NCBI GenBank assembly: GCA_902168085.1
Contig: CABHOP010000055.1
Coordinates: 1 to 46,798, forward strand
Length of the DNA: 46,798 nt
Direction: 5' to 3'
DNA from: an uncultured Bacteroides sp.
GTDB lineage: Bacteria; Bacteroidota; Bacteroidia; Chitinophagales; Chitinophagaceae
The first letter of the stretch is position 1. Each line of letters starts with the position of its first letter. Under the pieces are notes generated by a model that did no database searches, was not told the origin of the DNA, and saw nothing but the letters and a program-made list of their open reading frames with translations. This document shows, piece by piece, positions 16,020 through 26,300 of this stretch. The position numbers were made by a program, and so were the translations under genes.

Positions 16020-18446
16020 CTACCAATGGAAATCGATACGGTAGCTCAGGTTTGGCAGGATGCCCAACTGGTTTACGCGTTTTATGCTTTGTGTTCTGTC
16101 ATCATAATAAGAGAAATAATAGTTTTCGCGATTAGTCAGGTTCTGCACTTCAAACTGGATGGTATGTGTAGCGCGTTTGTTGTTTATCTTATAATACAGG
16201 GTAGCATCGGCACGGAAGTAGGCGGGTGCCTGTTTGGTGTAATATAGGCCGGGTACGGCTTCCATTTCTTTTGATTGTATAGATTTTTGCAGGTCTATAG
16301 GCGATTCGCGCAGGCCACCGCTGAATAATACTTTACCATTCAATCCTATTATACGCCTGCCGTTCGATGTTAGTTTGAATTCTTTACCACCTATCAGGTT
16401 CATCTGATAGCCGCGATTGTATTGTGTGCTGTACCTTTCGCCTTTGTAAGTAGTGAATGTAGAGTTGAATACAGAGCCGGTAGCTATTACATAATAGTTG
16501 TTAGCAAACGGGCGTTCCAGGCTGATATCAATACCATAGTTGCGTCCGGTACCTTCATTTACCAATTGTTTTTTAGTTCTCATCAGTGAATAGATATCGT
16601 TTGCATTGATGATGGAGAATGCGCTTGAGCTATCTTTTTCTACAGGTACATCATACAGGTATTGGTAGTATGCTTCCAGCTTCAGGCGTAGCTTCAGCGG
16701 CAGGCTTATTTCGTAACCTGCTACGGTATGGAAGGCGCGTTGCATGTCCAGGTTTTTATTGGGATGTGTAATGTTATCGCCCACCACAGCATTTTGATAG
16801 AAGTATGTAGAGATATGCTCGGGTTTGCTATGCAGGCCGGCAGCAAGGGTCACTTTGCTTTTCCTCATTTGATACGTAGCAGATGCACGTGGCTCGATAG
16901 TGTATTTGCCATTCAGTGACAGGTAAGATGCATGTATGCCGGCAACCGTTGTCAGTTTTTCGGTAATGCGGCTTTTCCATTGTGCATAGCCTTGATAAAA
17001 TTGTGTGCTACCGTCGCTTGTCAACAGGTCTTTCCACTGGTTCTCGTTGCTGAAATAGCTTTTCATAGAAAAGTCATAATTCCATTGTTGTGCTATTATA
17101 CCTGCGCGGAGTGTATTACGTGCATCCAGCTTTTGGTTATACACTACAGAAACACGGTATGCAGTGTTTTTTAAGGTGCTGTTTTGAACCGGTACTTTCT
17201 TGTAATTATCACCGGGGTTCAGTGTATCTGCACCTTGTATAGATTGATCTGTAGAGGCAGAAACGATGGTTTTGATATAGGCGTCTTTTTTCAGGAAGTA
17301 TTGGTGAGATATACCGCCTATCATCATGGTACCTTTATTATTAAAGGATACGTGGTTTTCATCATCCTCTTCTTCTTTGTGCCATTTGCTGCTATCGGCT
17401 ACCGCATTTTGTGCTGCAACGTTATGCCCACCTAATCCGAATACCGTAAATGTACCGGCTTTTGCTGTTGGCAGGTTCACCTTAAAAGAGCCATCCTGGT
17501 ACTTAGGTATCATGCCACCCAGCTTAATAAAAGGTTCCAGTATAGTAAGGGTAGAGTAGCGGTAGTTAAGGATATAAGATGCTTTGCTGCCTTTTTTGAA
17601 AGGGCCTTCTGTTGCTATTTCTGCACCCAGCGTACCTATCTGCACGGTATGTTCATAACGATCGGTATTGCCATTGCGCAGGTTCAGATCGAAAGCGCCT
17701 GATAATGCATTGCCTATTTCAGGAACAAAAGCACCGGTGTAAAAGTCTGAAGTGCCCAGCGTATTTGCATTCAGCATGCTGATGGCACCGCCTGTGGCAC
17801 CCAGGCCGGCAAAGTGGTTGGGGTTAGGTATCTCGATGCCCTCCAGTTTCCAAAGCACACCCTTAGGCGAGTTGCCACGTACCACCACGCCATTATCCAT
17901 ATCACCACCGTTCGATACACCGGGGAAGTTCATCACCATGCGGGCAGGGTCTGCAAAAGACGCGGCATACCTGCGTGTTTCTTCTACAGAGAAGGAGCGT
18001 GCACTGATGGCAGCAAATTCATTTAATGGGCGCACACGGTCTTTATTCGCACTAACGGTTACTTCATCCAGCTTATGCAGGCTTTCTACCATGCTGGCAT
18101 TCAGTTCCAGTTCCTTTCCCGATATTACCATCACCTCGCTGGCGGTATACGTATCGAAACCTGCCATCCTGAAGATGAATGACTGCCTGCCTACAGGCAC
18201 ATTGTTGATGATGAAATAACCGTTATCATCGGTGATTGCATTCAGCGCATTGTTCGATTGCAGCACTACTACCACACCCACCATTGGTTGTTTAGACTCT
18301 GCATCTATTACCCTGCCACGAACATTTTGCTTTAATACCTTGGCTGAGGTCGTTGTCTGTTCAACTGTTTCTGTTTGTGCAGAAGCTTGATACTGGGCAA
18401 ACAGCGCGCAGGCAGCAAACAATATTGATTTTTTTACAAGTGACAT
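16020..18446 (-). CDS. TonB-dependent receptor with carboxypeptidase-like regulatory domain
   Basis: 808 residues. Signal peptide 1-23 (QASAQ), then a carboxypeptidase-regulatory-like beta-sandwich (GRVIDAESKQPMVGVVVVL, about 43-125), a plug (VVVRGNSPKGVLWKLEGIEI, about 130-250) and an outer-membrane barrel ending in YRIDFHW. There is no STN domain, although a sigma/anti-sigma pair lies upstream in the same unit. The ligand is unknown: there are no SusD partner and no siderophore or metal genes nearby. It follows the repeat protein gene by 84 bases. Confidence 0.92.
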   Translation of the reverse strand: MSLVKKSILFAACALFAQYQASAQTETVEQTTTSAKVLKQNVRGRVIDAESKQPMVGVVVVLQSNNALNAITDDNGYFIINNVPVGRQSFIFRMAGFDTYTASEVMVISGKELELNASMVESLHKLDEVTVSANKDRVRPLNEFAAISARSFSVEETRRYAASFADPARMVMNFPGVSNGGDMDNGVVVRGNSPKGVLWKLEGIEIPNPNHFAGLGATGGAISMLNANTLGTSDFYTGAFVPEIGNALSGAFDLNLRNGNTDRYEHTVQIGTLGAEIATEGPFKKGSKASYILNYRYSTLTILEPFIKLGGMIPKYQDGSFKVNLPTAKAGTFTVFGLGGHNVAAQNAVADSSKWHKEEEDDENHVSFNNKGTMMIGGISHQYFLKKDAYIKTIVSASTDQSIQGADTLNPGDNYKKVPVQNSTLKNTAYRVSVVYNQKLDARNTLRAGIIAQQWNYDFSMKSYFSNENQWKDLLTSDGSTQFYQGYAQWKSRITEKLTTVAGIHASYLSLNGKYTIEPRASATYQMRKSKVTLAAGLHSKPEHISTYFYQNAVVGDNITHPNKNLDMQRAFHTVAGYEISLPLKLRLKLEAYYQYLYDVPVEKDSSSAFSIINANDIYSLMRTKKQLVNEGTGRNYGIDISLERPFANNYYVIATGSVFNSTFTTYKGERYSTQYNRGYQMNLIGGKEFKLTSNGRRIIGLNGKVLFSGGLRESPIDLQKSIQSKEMEAVPGLYYTKQAPAYFRADATLYYKINNKRATHTIQFEVQNLTNRENYYFSYYDDRTQSIKRVNQLGILPNLSYRIDFHW

Positions 18447-18530
18447 AGAAATGTTTTTCGGTTGTTTATTATGAGACTGTTGAGATAGACTTTACCCCTA
18501 TGGGTGTAACAAATATTTTTTTGAAAACTT

Positions 18531-19652
18531 TTAGAGATGAAACTGGATGCCCGCCATGCCACCTACATTGATGCCGTTGAAATAGTCCCAATAGGTATCA
18601 GACCATAGATAGTTATTAGACATTTCATCACCGTTATAATCATTGCTATGATAATGATTGAGCGTAGGGCCGGCGAATATTTCCACCTTGTTGCCTATCA
18701 TAAAGGCTGGTAATACGCGCAGCGAAGACCTCATATAGCTGCCTTCATAAAACCTGGCAAAGGCGCTGCTGGTAGCTTCTACATTTATCCGGAAGCCTTT
18801 TGATACCGGGATATGCACACCCAGGCCGGCTTCTAATGCATACATTTCTTTATTACTGCGCAGGTTGGCACCCACACCTATCACACCATACATTACACGG
18901 CCACCGGAACGGAAGGTAGTGAGTGCTGTAAGGTTTTCATCTATGGTAAACCCTATGGCTTTTTCACCTTTCTTAATGATGTTGATGATACCTATCGGGA
19001 AGTCGCTGCTGTCGGCTATATTGATGAAACCTGCTGCCTGTACGCCACGTACCTCTTTCGCTACGTTTATAAAGCCTGCAATTTGCATGTTGGCATCTTC
19101 AGCCACATTGATAAAGCCTGCCAGTTGCGGGCCTTCGGCATGCTTGGTTACATTTACAAAACCGGCTACCTGTGTGCCGTATACGGCCTTTGTAGCTACA
19201 TTGGCAAAGCCTGCACCCTGGAAGCCGGTAACAGCACCTGTGGATACATTGGCAAAACCAGCCAACTGTGCGCCTTTTACGTCTTTAGCCGTATTCAGGA
19301 ATCCCGCAGCTTCTACGCCTTTTACATCATTCTTTACGGTATTCATAAAACCCGATGCTACAAGGCCATTTGCATTGTTGAAGATGTGCGTAGAGAAACC
19401 ACCTAATACAACACCATCTGTATTGTCGAATATGATATTGCTGACACCGGAACCGCAGAAGCCTATCTCTGAGCGGGATACGCCGGCTATGGCATGTAGT
19501 GATAGCACATTGGTATATTCTTTTGCATTGATACCGTTGCTACTGATTGGATAGATCAATCCTATATGTGCCATACGCAGTTTTAATGGCTGGGTAGTTG
19601 CAGAGGCAGATATAAGTAACGCAGCGGCGATAGTAGCTAATCTTTTCATCAT
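18531..19652 (-). CDS. Surface repeat protein (LA_2272-like 16-residue repeats)
   Basis: 373 residues with a signal peptide (1-20). Residues about 64-235 consist of roughly ten repeats of 13-18, mostly 16, residues with the core QxAGFxNVA (VTGFQGAGFANVATKA, VYGTQVAGFVNVTKHA). After the repeats come IINIIKKGEKAIGF and a C-terminal region with alternating hydrophobic strands ending in FHL, consistent with an outer-membrane barrel. The repeats resemble those named after Leptospira LA_2272. Repeats and C-terminal part are homologous to residues 264-616 of the product of the gene just upstream, so the two arose by duplication. Function unknown. Confidence 0.8.
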   Translation of the reverse strand: MMKRLATIAAALLISASATTQPLKLRMAHIGLIYPISSNGINAKEYTNVLSLHAIAGVSRSEIGFCGSGVSNIIFDNTDGVVLGGFSTHIFNNANGLVASGFMNTVKNDVKGVEAAGFLNTAKDVKGAQLAGFANVSTGAVTGFQGAGFANVATKAVYGTQVAGFVNVTKHAEGPQLAGFINVAEDANMQIAGFINVAKEVRGVQAAGFINIADSSDFPIGIINIIKKGEKAIGFTIDENLTALTTFRSGGRVMYGVIGVGANLRSNKEMYALEAGLGVHIPVSKGFRINVEATSSAFARFYEGSYMRSSLRVLPAFMIGNKVEIFAGPTLNHYHSNDYNGDEMSNNYLWSDTYWDYFNGINVGGMAGIQFHL

Positions 19653-19717
19653 AATTCTTTGTTTAGAATTATGACACCGTGCTATGTTTTTACCCCTATC
19701 GCGTTATTGCAAAATTT

Positions 19718-21568
19718 TTAAAAGAAGGTGAGGCCTACATTCCAGCCTATCCAGCTATACCAGTTCCTGTCGTGCTGCGTAGGTGCTATGCCGCTTGTAC
19801 GCAGGTCTTTTCGGAAGGCTTGCTGAAAGCTGGTCTGATTGGTATTATAGAAGTTGTAAGATGGCCCGCCAGTAATAGCAATGAATTTATGTAGTTTATA
19901 GTTAAGGTTAACCTGTCCTTTGTATAACCAGTTGCTGGCTTCCCAATCGCCGAGGTGCAGGTATTGCATAGATATTTCGGGGCTTATGGAAAAGCGCTTG
20001 CTTATTTTCCGTTCATACCCCAGACCATAACCCAGGCCGAATACCTGTTGGAAAGAACCTGCATTGAGCCCAGCAAATAGTATGTTATACAGTTTTTTAT
20101 TGCCAAGCTTGATGGCAGCGTTGACATTCATGGCTTCGTTGGTAGATATGGTCAGCTTATGGTAGCCTTTCCATATGAAGTTGATGAAGCCTATGCTCAT
20201 GCCCGAAGATGTATCGGCTATATTAATAAGCCCTATTTGCATGCCCCTTACATCTTTTGCAAAGTTGAAGACACCGGATACCTGTACGCCTGTCATCACA
20301 CCGAAGGTGGAGTTAGCAACACCTGCCACCTGTACGCCATCAGCGTCTTTATTAACATGGTTGGCTACGCCTGATACCTGCACACCATCCAGTTCGCCAA
20401 TAACGGAATTGGCTACACCTGCTACTTGCACACCATCTGTTTTCTTATTGGTATAATTAAATACGCCTGCTATCTGGCCGCCATCTACACCGTCTTTTGC
20501 AAAACTTGCCACACCGCCTACTTGCACGCCACGCACATTGCCCGATGAATGATTATATATACCGCTGACCTGCGAGCCTATTACTTTGCCTTTGGCATAA
20601 TTGCTGATGCCTGCTACCTGTACGCCCGTTGCGGTATCCAGTATGTTATTGTGCAGGCCTGCTATCTGGAAGCCATCCAATGCACCGCCTGCCAGGTTGA
20701 AAAGGCCTGCTACCTGTGCATAGCGCACATCTTTCTTTACGATGTTGAACAATCCGCCCAGTTCAAAACCGTTGACACCGGCCGTATAACCGCCCAAAAG
20801 ATTGAATGAGAATTTATTCACTACTTGTGTGCTGAGCTTGCCTTGCGTACTAAGCCCCGGTAGCACAGAGCCCTGGTATGGCTTGTTTACAAAGTATTTA
20901 CTCAGGTTGATACTTTGCATACGCTGGCGCGATGAGAGGAATAAGCGCCCGAACCAATTGCGCTCTACGCCTGTATGTTGTGTTACTACGAAAGAGTCCA
21001 GCTCGAAAGCCTGTGATGCCAGGACAACCGAAAGCTCTGTATTATAATTGGCCTTGCAAATAATCATAGTATCATGATACCATGATTTGCTTATGTATAA
21101 ATTTGCTGCTGCCTGCCTGTCTTTCAGCTTTAGCTTGAAGTAGCCTTGTTCATTTGTCATGGTGCTAACAAACTGCCTGCGTTCATATACACTGGCGTAG
21201 GGTAGTTTTTCGCCTGTAGTGGCATCGGCCACGTATCCCGTAGCATACCAGTATTGGTTGGCGGTGCTTTCTATAATGATATGGTTGCCCGATTCGCTAT
21301 AGTCATACATGCCATCAAAAAGCATGTCCAGCACTTGCCGGACAGTTTTATTGCGGATACTAAGGTTTACTGCGGTATCGCGCCTTATGATATTGCTATT
21401 GTAAGAAAAGTAGAAGTTGCCCTGCCTGCTGATGATCTTTAATGCTTCGGTTACCTTCTTGCCTTTTATATCTATGTTTACTTGCTTGTTTAGTAAAGAT
21501 TGGGCATGGCTATGGCCGGCAATAATTATAAATAGTAATAAAGTGACTAAGCGGTGTAAATAATTCAT
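19718..21568 (-). CDS. STN plus carboxypeptidase-like domain fused to LA_2272-like repeats
   Basis: 616 residues. Signal peptide 1-22. An STN domain (about 24-103, NIDIKGKKVTEALKIISRQG) is the module that contacts FecR-type anti-sigma factors. A carboxypeptidase-regulatory-like domain follows (108-190, GYVADATTGEKLPYASV). After a linker, thirteen 16-residue repeats (264-470, for example VDGGQIAGVFNYTNKK and LDGVQVSGVANHVNKD) precede a C-terminal barrel-like region. It starts 12 bases after the fecR stop. I infer that this protein, rather than the TonB receptor, is the outer-membrane input to FecR. STN/carboxypeptidase proteins next to FecR are common in the phylum; fusion to these repeats is unusual to me. 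Confidence 0.82.
   Translation of the reverse strand: MNYLHRLVTLLLFIIIAGHSHAQSLLNKQVNIDIKGKKVTEALKIISRQGNFYFSYNSNIIRRDTAVNLSIRNKTVRQVLDMLFDGMYDYSESGNHIIIESTANQYWYATGYVADATTGEKLPYASVYERRQFVSTMTNEQGYFKLKLKDRQAAANLYISKSWYHDTMIICKANYNTELSVVLASQAFELDSFVVTQHTGVERNWFGRLFLSSRQRMQSINLSKYFVNKPYQGSVLPGLSTQGKLSTQVVNKFSFNLLGGYTAGVNGFELGGLFNIVKKDVRYAQVAGLFNLAGGALDGFQIAGLHNNILDTATGVQVAGISNYAKGKVIGSQVSGIYNHSSGNVRGVQVGGVASFAKDGVDGGQIAGVFNYTNKKTDGVQVAGVANSVIGELDGVQVSGVANHVNKDADGVQVAGVANSTFGVMTGVQVSGVFNFAKDVRGMQIGLINIADTSSGMSIGFINFIWKGYHKLTISTNEAMNVNAAIKLGNKKLYNILFAGLNAGSFQQVFGLGYGLGYERKISKRFSISPEISMQYLHLGDWEASNWLYKGQVNLNYKLHKFIAITGGPSYNFYNTNQTSFQQAFRKDLRTSGIAPTQHDRNWYSWIGWNVGLTFF
20159..20779 (-). repeat. Coding tandem repeats of 48 bp (16 residues)
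   Basis: Thirteen diverged units of about 48 bp inside the STN gene, encoding GVQVAGVAN-type motifs. A matching array of about ten units lies at 18948-19463 in the neighbouring gene. Confidence 0.75.
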
Positions 21569-21580
21569 GCAGGCAAAATG

Positions 21581-22534
21581 CTATTTGAGTATGATACGGT
21601 CGCCCGTTTTTTCAACCTGTATATTGAATGTTTCACTAATGACCTGCAATATACTATCCAGCGATTCATTGTGGAATGTAGTGGTCAGTGGCAGATTATA
21701 AAGCTGCGCATTGGCTATTTCTATTTTCACATTGTACACTTCGCTCAGCACATCGGCCAGTCGCCAGAGTGGGGTGGCATTGCATACAAACTCTTTGGTA
21801 CGGTAATAGTTATAAAGCTCATCGGTGCTTTGCTCTTTTACAGGTGCGTCGGCATTCCTACGTACGGTGGCTTTCTCTTTCGGATTTAATATAACTCCTT
21901 TATTGTTCTTGCTTACCTCTACTATGCCGGTTTCTACTACTACTTCTGTTTTGGTATGATTACTCTTTACATTAAAAGAGGTGCCTACTACTTTTACCGT
22001 TACTTCATCCACTGTTATATAAAAAGGCTTGCTTTTATCTGGCGCTACGTTGAAGAAGGCCTCGCCATCCAGTTCTACATCACGGGTATTACCTTTGAAA
22101 TGCTTCGGATACTTTATAGTAGAGTTTTTGTTCAGTGTGACTACTGAGCCATCAGGCAGGGTTTGCGTAAGGATATTATTGTCTGAGTGCAATGCTATCA
22201 TTCGCCCACTATCTATGGTGTAATAAGTAGCCCAGCCTATACCTATCATTAATATAAGTATAGCTGCTACGCGCATCCACTGCATGGGCCTGAAAGACAC
22301 TGTTTTGGCCTTATGGCTATCCTGCTGTGCTACACGTTGCTGAAAGCGTAACCAGGCAGCATTTTCATCAATAGTACTGTTTACGGCCAACTTTTTACTT
22401 TCACTCCATATCAGGCTAAAGTGGTCAAACTGTTTTTTATTGGCCGCATCGGCTGCTATCCATTGCTGCACATGCGCCGCTTCCTCACTGGTAGCCTCGC
22501 CCAGCAGGTGTTTCACCAGCAGGTCATCTGTCAT
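21581..22534 (-). CDS. FecR-family anti-sigma factor
   Basis: 317 residues from ATG 22534 (MTDDLLVKHLLGEA); a GTG at 22555 would add seven residues. The N-terminal cytosolic region binds sigma; a single span lies at about 82-103 (ILILMIGIGWATYYTI), followed by the periplasmic FecR domain (about 120-218, with LPDGSVVTLNKNSTIKYPK) and a C-terminal DUF4974 domain (about 248-317). The DUF4974 part resembles STN and is thought to receive the signal from the outer membrane. It sits between the sigma gene and the STN protein gene, with short gaps on each side. Confidence 0.93.
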   Translation of the reverse strand: MTDDLLVKHLLGEATSEEAAHVQQWIAADAANKKQFDHFSLIWSESKKLAVNSTIDENAAWLRFQQRVAQQDSHKAKTVSFRPMQWMRVAAILILMIGIGWATYYTIDSGRMIALHSDNNILTQTLPDGSVVTLNKNSTIKYPKHFKGNTRDVELDGEAFFNVAPDKSKPFYITVDEVTVKVVGTSFNVKSNHTKTEVVVETGIVEVSKNNKGVILNPKEKATVRRNADAPVKEQSTDELYNYYRTKEFVCNATPLWRLADVLSEVYNVKIEIANAQLYNLPLTTTFHNESLDSILQVISETFNIQVEKTGDRIILK

Positions 22535-22568
22535 CGGGCTTAGATTTCTGTTCACTTTCTTCTTCTTT

Positions 22569-23135
22569 TTACATGTTTAGCAATATCACCCATAGTATAG
22601 GTAAAAAGTCGGCCAGTTTTATGCGCATCAGTTTCAGGGCTTTGCCCATCTGGTTTTCCACCGTTTTTATCGAAAGCCCCATTTTATCGGCTATTTCGCG
22701 GTATTTCATATCCTCAAACCGGCTCATGTGAAATATGGTGCGGCACTGTTCCGGCAATTCGCTCATGGCTTGTGCTACCCGTTCTTCCAATTCTACTATT
22801 CTGCCTTTTCCTGCATTTTCGTCGGCCTCGCTCATACTCTTTACTGCAAATGACTGATAACTGGCTTTTACTTTTTCGTGCTTCAGGTAATTCAGGCTTT
22901 CATTGTATACCGCCCTGTACAGGTAGGCCGATACCGACTGCAGAGATTGCAGCTGTTCTTTTTTCTCCCACAGCTTGCAAAAGATGTTCTGTACCACCTC
23001 TTCGGCAGTGTCTTCGTCTTTTACAATCGTGCAGGCATAGGCGTGCAATCTCTTAAAATGAGATTTGAAAACCTGTTCAAATACAGCATCTGCATCGGCA
23101 TTTACCAATACTATGGGGCTGGTACTGTTTTCCAT
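22569..23135 (-). CDS. ECF RNA polymerase sigma factor, Bacteroidetes FecI-like
   Basis: 188 residues. Region 2 (DEDTAEEVVQNIFCKLWEKK) and region 4 (LPEQCRTIFHMSRFEDMKYR and IADKMGLSIKTVENQM) are complete; a hydrophobic tail ends the protein, as often seen in this family. The open frame extends 27 codons farther (to 23216), but an exact TATCTTTG promoter element at 23159-23166 lies inside that extension and the region lacks family similarity, so Met28 at 23135 is taken as start. It heads the FecR/STN/TonB unit and probably controls it. Confidence 0.92.
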   Translation of the reverse strand: MENSTSPIVLVNADADAVFEQVFKSHFKRLHAYACTIVKDEDTAEEVVQNIFCKLWEKKEQLQSLQSVSAYLYRAVYNESLNYLKHEKVKASYQSFAVKSMSEADENAGKGRIVELEERVAQAMSELPEQCRTIFHMSRFEDMKYREIADKMGLSIKTVENQMGKALKLMRIKLADFLPILWVILLNM

Positions 23136-23158
23136 TCTGTAGGCCGTGAGTCTGGCAT

Positions 23159-23166
23159 CAAAGATA
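23159..23166 (-). promoter_or_regulatory. -7 element heading the sigma/FecR/TonB unit
   Basis: Minus-strand TATCTTTG is a perfect TAnnTTTG, 24 bases upstream of the chosen sigma ATG. No -33 TTTG is seen at the expected spacing, which could mean activation by another factor or autoregulation. Confidence 0.6.
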
Positions 23167-23253
23167 ATTCCTTCTTTCAACGCGCGCACTTTATAGTACG
23201 ACAACCACTTATGCAAATACCCCTATGCGGATGCGGGATTTTTTTCAGGAAAG

Positions 23254-23279
23254 AAAAAAGGCCGGATGATTCCGGCCTT
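23254..23279 (-). terminator. Terminator of the SprB-like adhesin gene
   Basis: Perfect 9-bp stem AAGGCCGGA and TCCGGCCTT with a 4-base loop, followed by a T tract on the minus strand, 29 bases after the stop at 23308. Confidence 0.88.
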
Positions 23280-23307
23280 CCTGGTTTGTTTATAGTTTGA
23301 TATTCTT

Positions 23308-26300
23308 TTATCGGATCAGCGAAATATCGCCTTTTGTAAATATTCTTTCACCACTGGCACATTGTGTTTCTATCATATATACGAATACATCAGGTGTCAA
23401 TTCCTGGTTTTTGAAAGTACCATCCCAGCCATAGTTAGGATTATTGGCGGGAAAATCGTAGGCTTCAAACAGCATCTGGCCCCACCTGTTGTACACCTTC
23501 ATTGCTTTAATAGTCTTTACACCCCTGATAGAAGGGTAGAAGCGGTCGTTCACGCCATCGCCATTCGGGGTAAATGTATTGGGCACAAATAATATAGACT
23601 GGTCGCAATTTACCGTGATGGTAATATCGTCTTTGGCTTCACAGCCCAGGCTGTTATATACGGTAGCGGTATATTTTACAGTACGCTCCAGTATCAGTTT
23701 GGGGCTGTAGCAGTCTGCACAGCTAAGGCCGGATGTGGGCGACCATGCTATGCGGGTTGCGTTGGTCACTTTAGCATCCAGTGTTATTTCCTGCCCCGCT
23801 ACACCTTCCCTGTCAGGACCCAGATCGATAGTAGGCATTGGTACCACATTCACCATTTGCGAGAGCGTATCGGTAAAACACTCATTTTGCTTGATGGCTA
23901 CGTGGTATAGTGTTGGGGTAGTGGCACTGGAAAGTGGTGTGGCGCTGTTTGCGTTATTTAAAGATGCGCCGGGCCACCATGTATATTCACTACCACCGCG
24001 TGCGTATAGTTGTATGTTGGTGCCTTCGCAGACTTCCTGGGGAGGCCCTACTGCTACTTCGCCTTTGGTGAACACCGTAATGGCTACTTTGCCCGTAGCA
24101 GGGCAATTATTGCTGTCTACAATGTCCACCGTATAGGTTGTGGTCACAGTTGGTTTGGCATTGGTTTTAGGACAAGTAGGGCAGGTAAGGGTAGCTGGCG
24201 GGGTCCAGTTATAAGTAACACCGCCCGAAGCCTCCAGGCTTATATTGTTGCCAATACACAGGTATTGATCCGGTGTTAAAGCCAGGTCCGGTTTAGGGTA
24301 GTTTTGAACATCTGCAGTTGCTATAGCTTCGCAACCGTTGGCATCCGTTACTTTTACCGTATAGGTACCTGCAGGCAGCTTAATAGCAGAATCTGTTGAC
24401 TGGGCAGGGGTTGTGTTCCAGCTATATACAAGCGGCATTGCGCCACCACTGATGCCGGTAACCTTTGCAGAACCGTCGCTGTATCCTTCGCAGGTTTTTT
24501 CCATGCCCGCAGCCGTAATAGTGAAAGGCACAGGTTCCGTTATAACCGCTATGGTTGTATCGATACAGCCATTAGCATCCGTTACCGTAACTGTATAAGT
24601 ACCGGCAGGTAAAGAGCCGGCATTTTGCGTGGTTTGCGGGGGGGCTGTGTTCCAGCTATATGTGTATGGAGCCGTACCACCGCTTACAGCGATATTTGCT
24701 GCACCATTATTATCGCCGTTGCATTTGGCATTCGTAGTGCCAGTAAGCACAGCATCGAGTAACGGGGGCTGGGATATTGTAGCAGATGCTGTATCGGCAC
24801 AGCCTTTAGCATCCCGAACTATTACATCATAATTACCCCCACGCAAACCCGTGGCCGATGCTGTTGTTTGCACAGGTGCTGTATTCCAACTGTATGTATA
24901 AGGTGTAGTACCACCACTTACAGATACACCTGCACTACCATTGCTGCCTGCATAGCAGCTAACATCGGTAGTAGTGCTGATGGCAGCTACTAAAGTAGCA
25001 GGCTGTGTTATCGTAATGTTTACGGTATCAAGGCAACCTTTGTTGTCGGTAACGATGACACTGTAGTTACCTGCCGCTAACCCGGTTGCAGTGCTACCGG
25101 TTTGTGGGGGCGTTGTGTTCCAACTGTAGGTATAAGGACTCGTGCCTCCGGATGCGCTTACTGTGGCGCTGCCATTAGTACCTGCATTGCAACTTACATT
25201 AGTGAAGCCGGCAATTCCTGCATCTAAAATAGTTGGTTGTGATATAACTGCTACCGCTGTGTCTGTACATCCCCTGCTATCGGTAGCAGTAACAATATAA
25301 GTGCCGGCAGCAAGATTTGTAGCTGTAGCTGTAGTTTGCACCGGAGTTGTATTCCAGCTGTATGTATAGCCGGGCAAACCGCCTGTAACCGTTACCGTAG
25401 CGCTACCTGTTTTAGTGCCGTTACAGCTTACATCGCTTTTGCTTGTTATAGCAGCATTCACAGCTATAGGCTGCGCAATGATAATAATAGCAGTATCCGA
25501 ACAGCCCTTGCTGTCTGTAACCGTGACTATGTAAGTGCCGGCTGCCAATGACGTAGCTGTGGCTGTTGTTTGTACAGGACTCGTGTTCCAGCTATAAGTA
25601 TATGGAGCAGTACCACCGGTTACACCCACCGTAGCCCAGCCTGTAGCACTGCTGGCGCAGTTGGCATTGCTGCTGTTAGCAATGGATGCACTTAGAATGG
25701 CGGGTTCAGTAACTGTAGCCAGTGCGGTATCTGTACAGCCTAAAGCATCGGTAACCGTGGCTATATAATTACCGGCTGTCAACGATGTTATAGTAGTTGT
25801 TGTTGCAGCAGGAGTTGTGTTCCAACTGTAGGTATAAGGGCTTGTGCCGCCTGATACCGATACCGTGGCTGCGCCATTATTACCGCCATTACAATTAACA
25901 TGCGTTATAGCGCTGATGCCGGCTGTAAGTGTTGTAGGCTGGCTAATGGTAACCATTGCCGTATCGGTACAGCCTTTGTCATCGGTTACAGTAGCTATAT
26001 ATACACCGGCAGGAAGGGTAGTGGCAGTAGCAGTAGTTTGTGCGGGTATCGTATTCCAGCTATAAGTATATGGACTTGTGCCGCCGGTTGCAGCTACGGT
26101 AGCGCTACCCGTGTTGGCAGGATTACAACTGGTATTGGTAAATGAAGTAATAGATGCATTCAGCGCAGTTGGCTGTGTTAAAGTAATAGAAGCCGTCCGT
26201 GTACAATTATTGGCATCTGTGACTGTAATGTTATAAGTACCTGCCGTTAAACCGGTGGCGGTGGTGGTAGTTTGTGCGGGTGTCGTATTCCAGCTATAAG

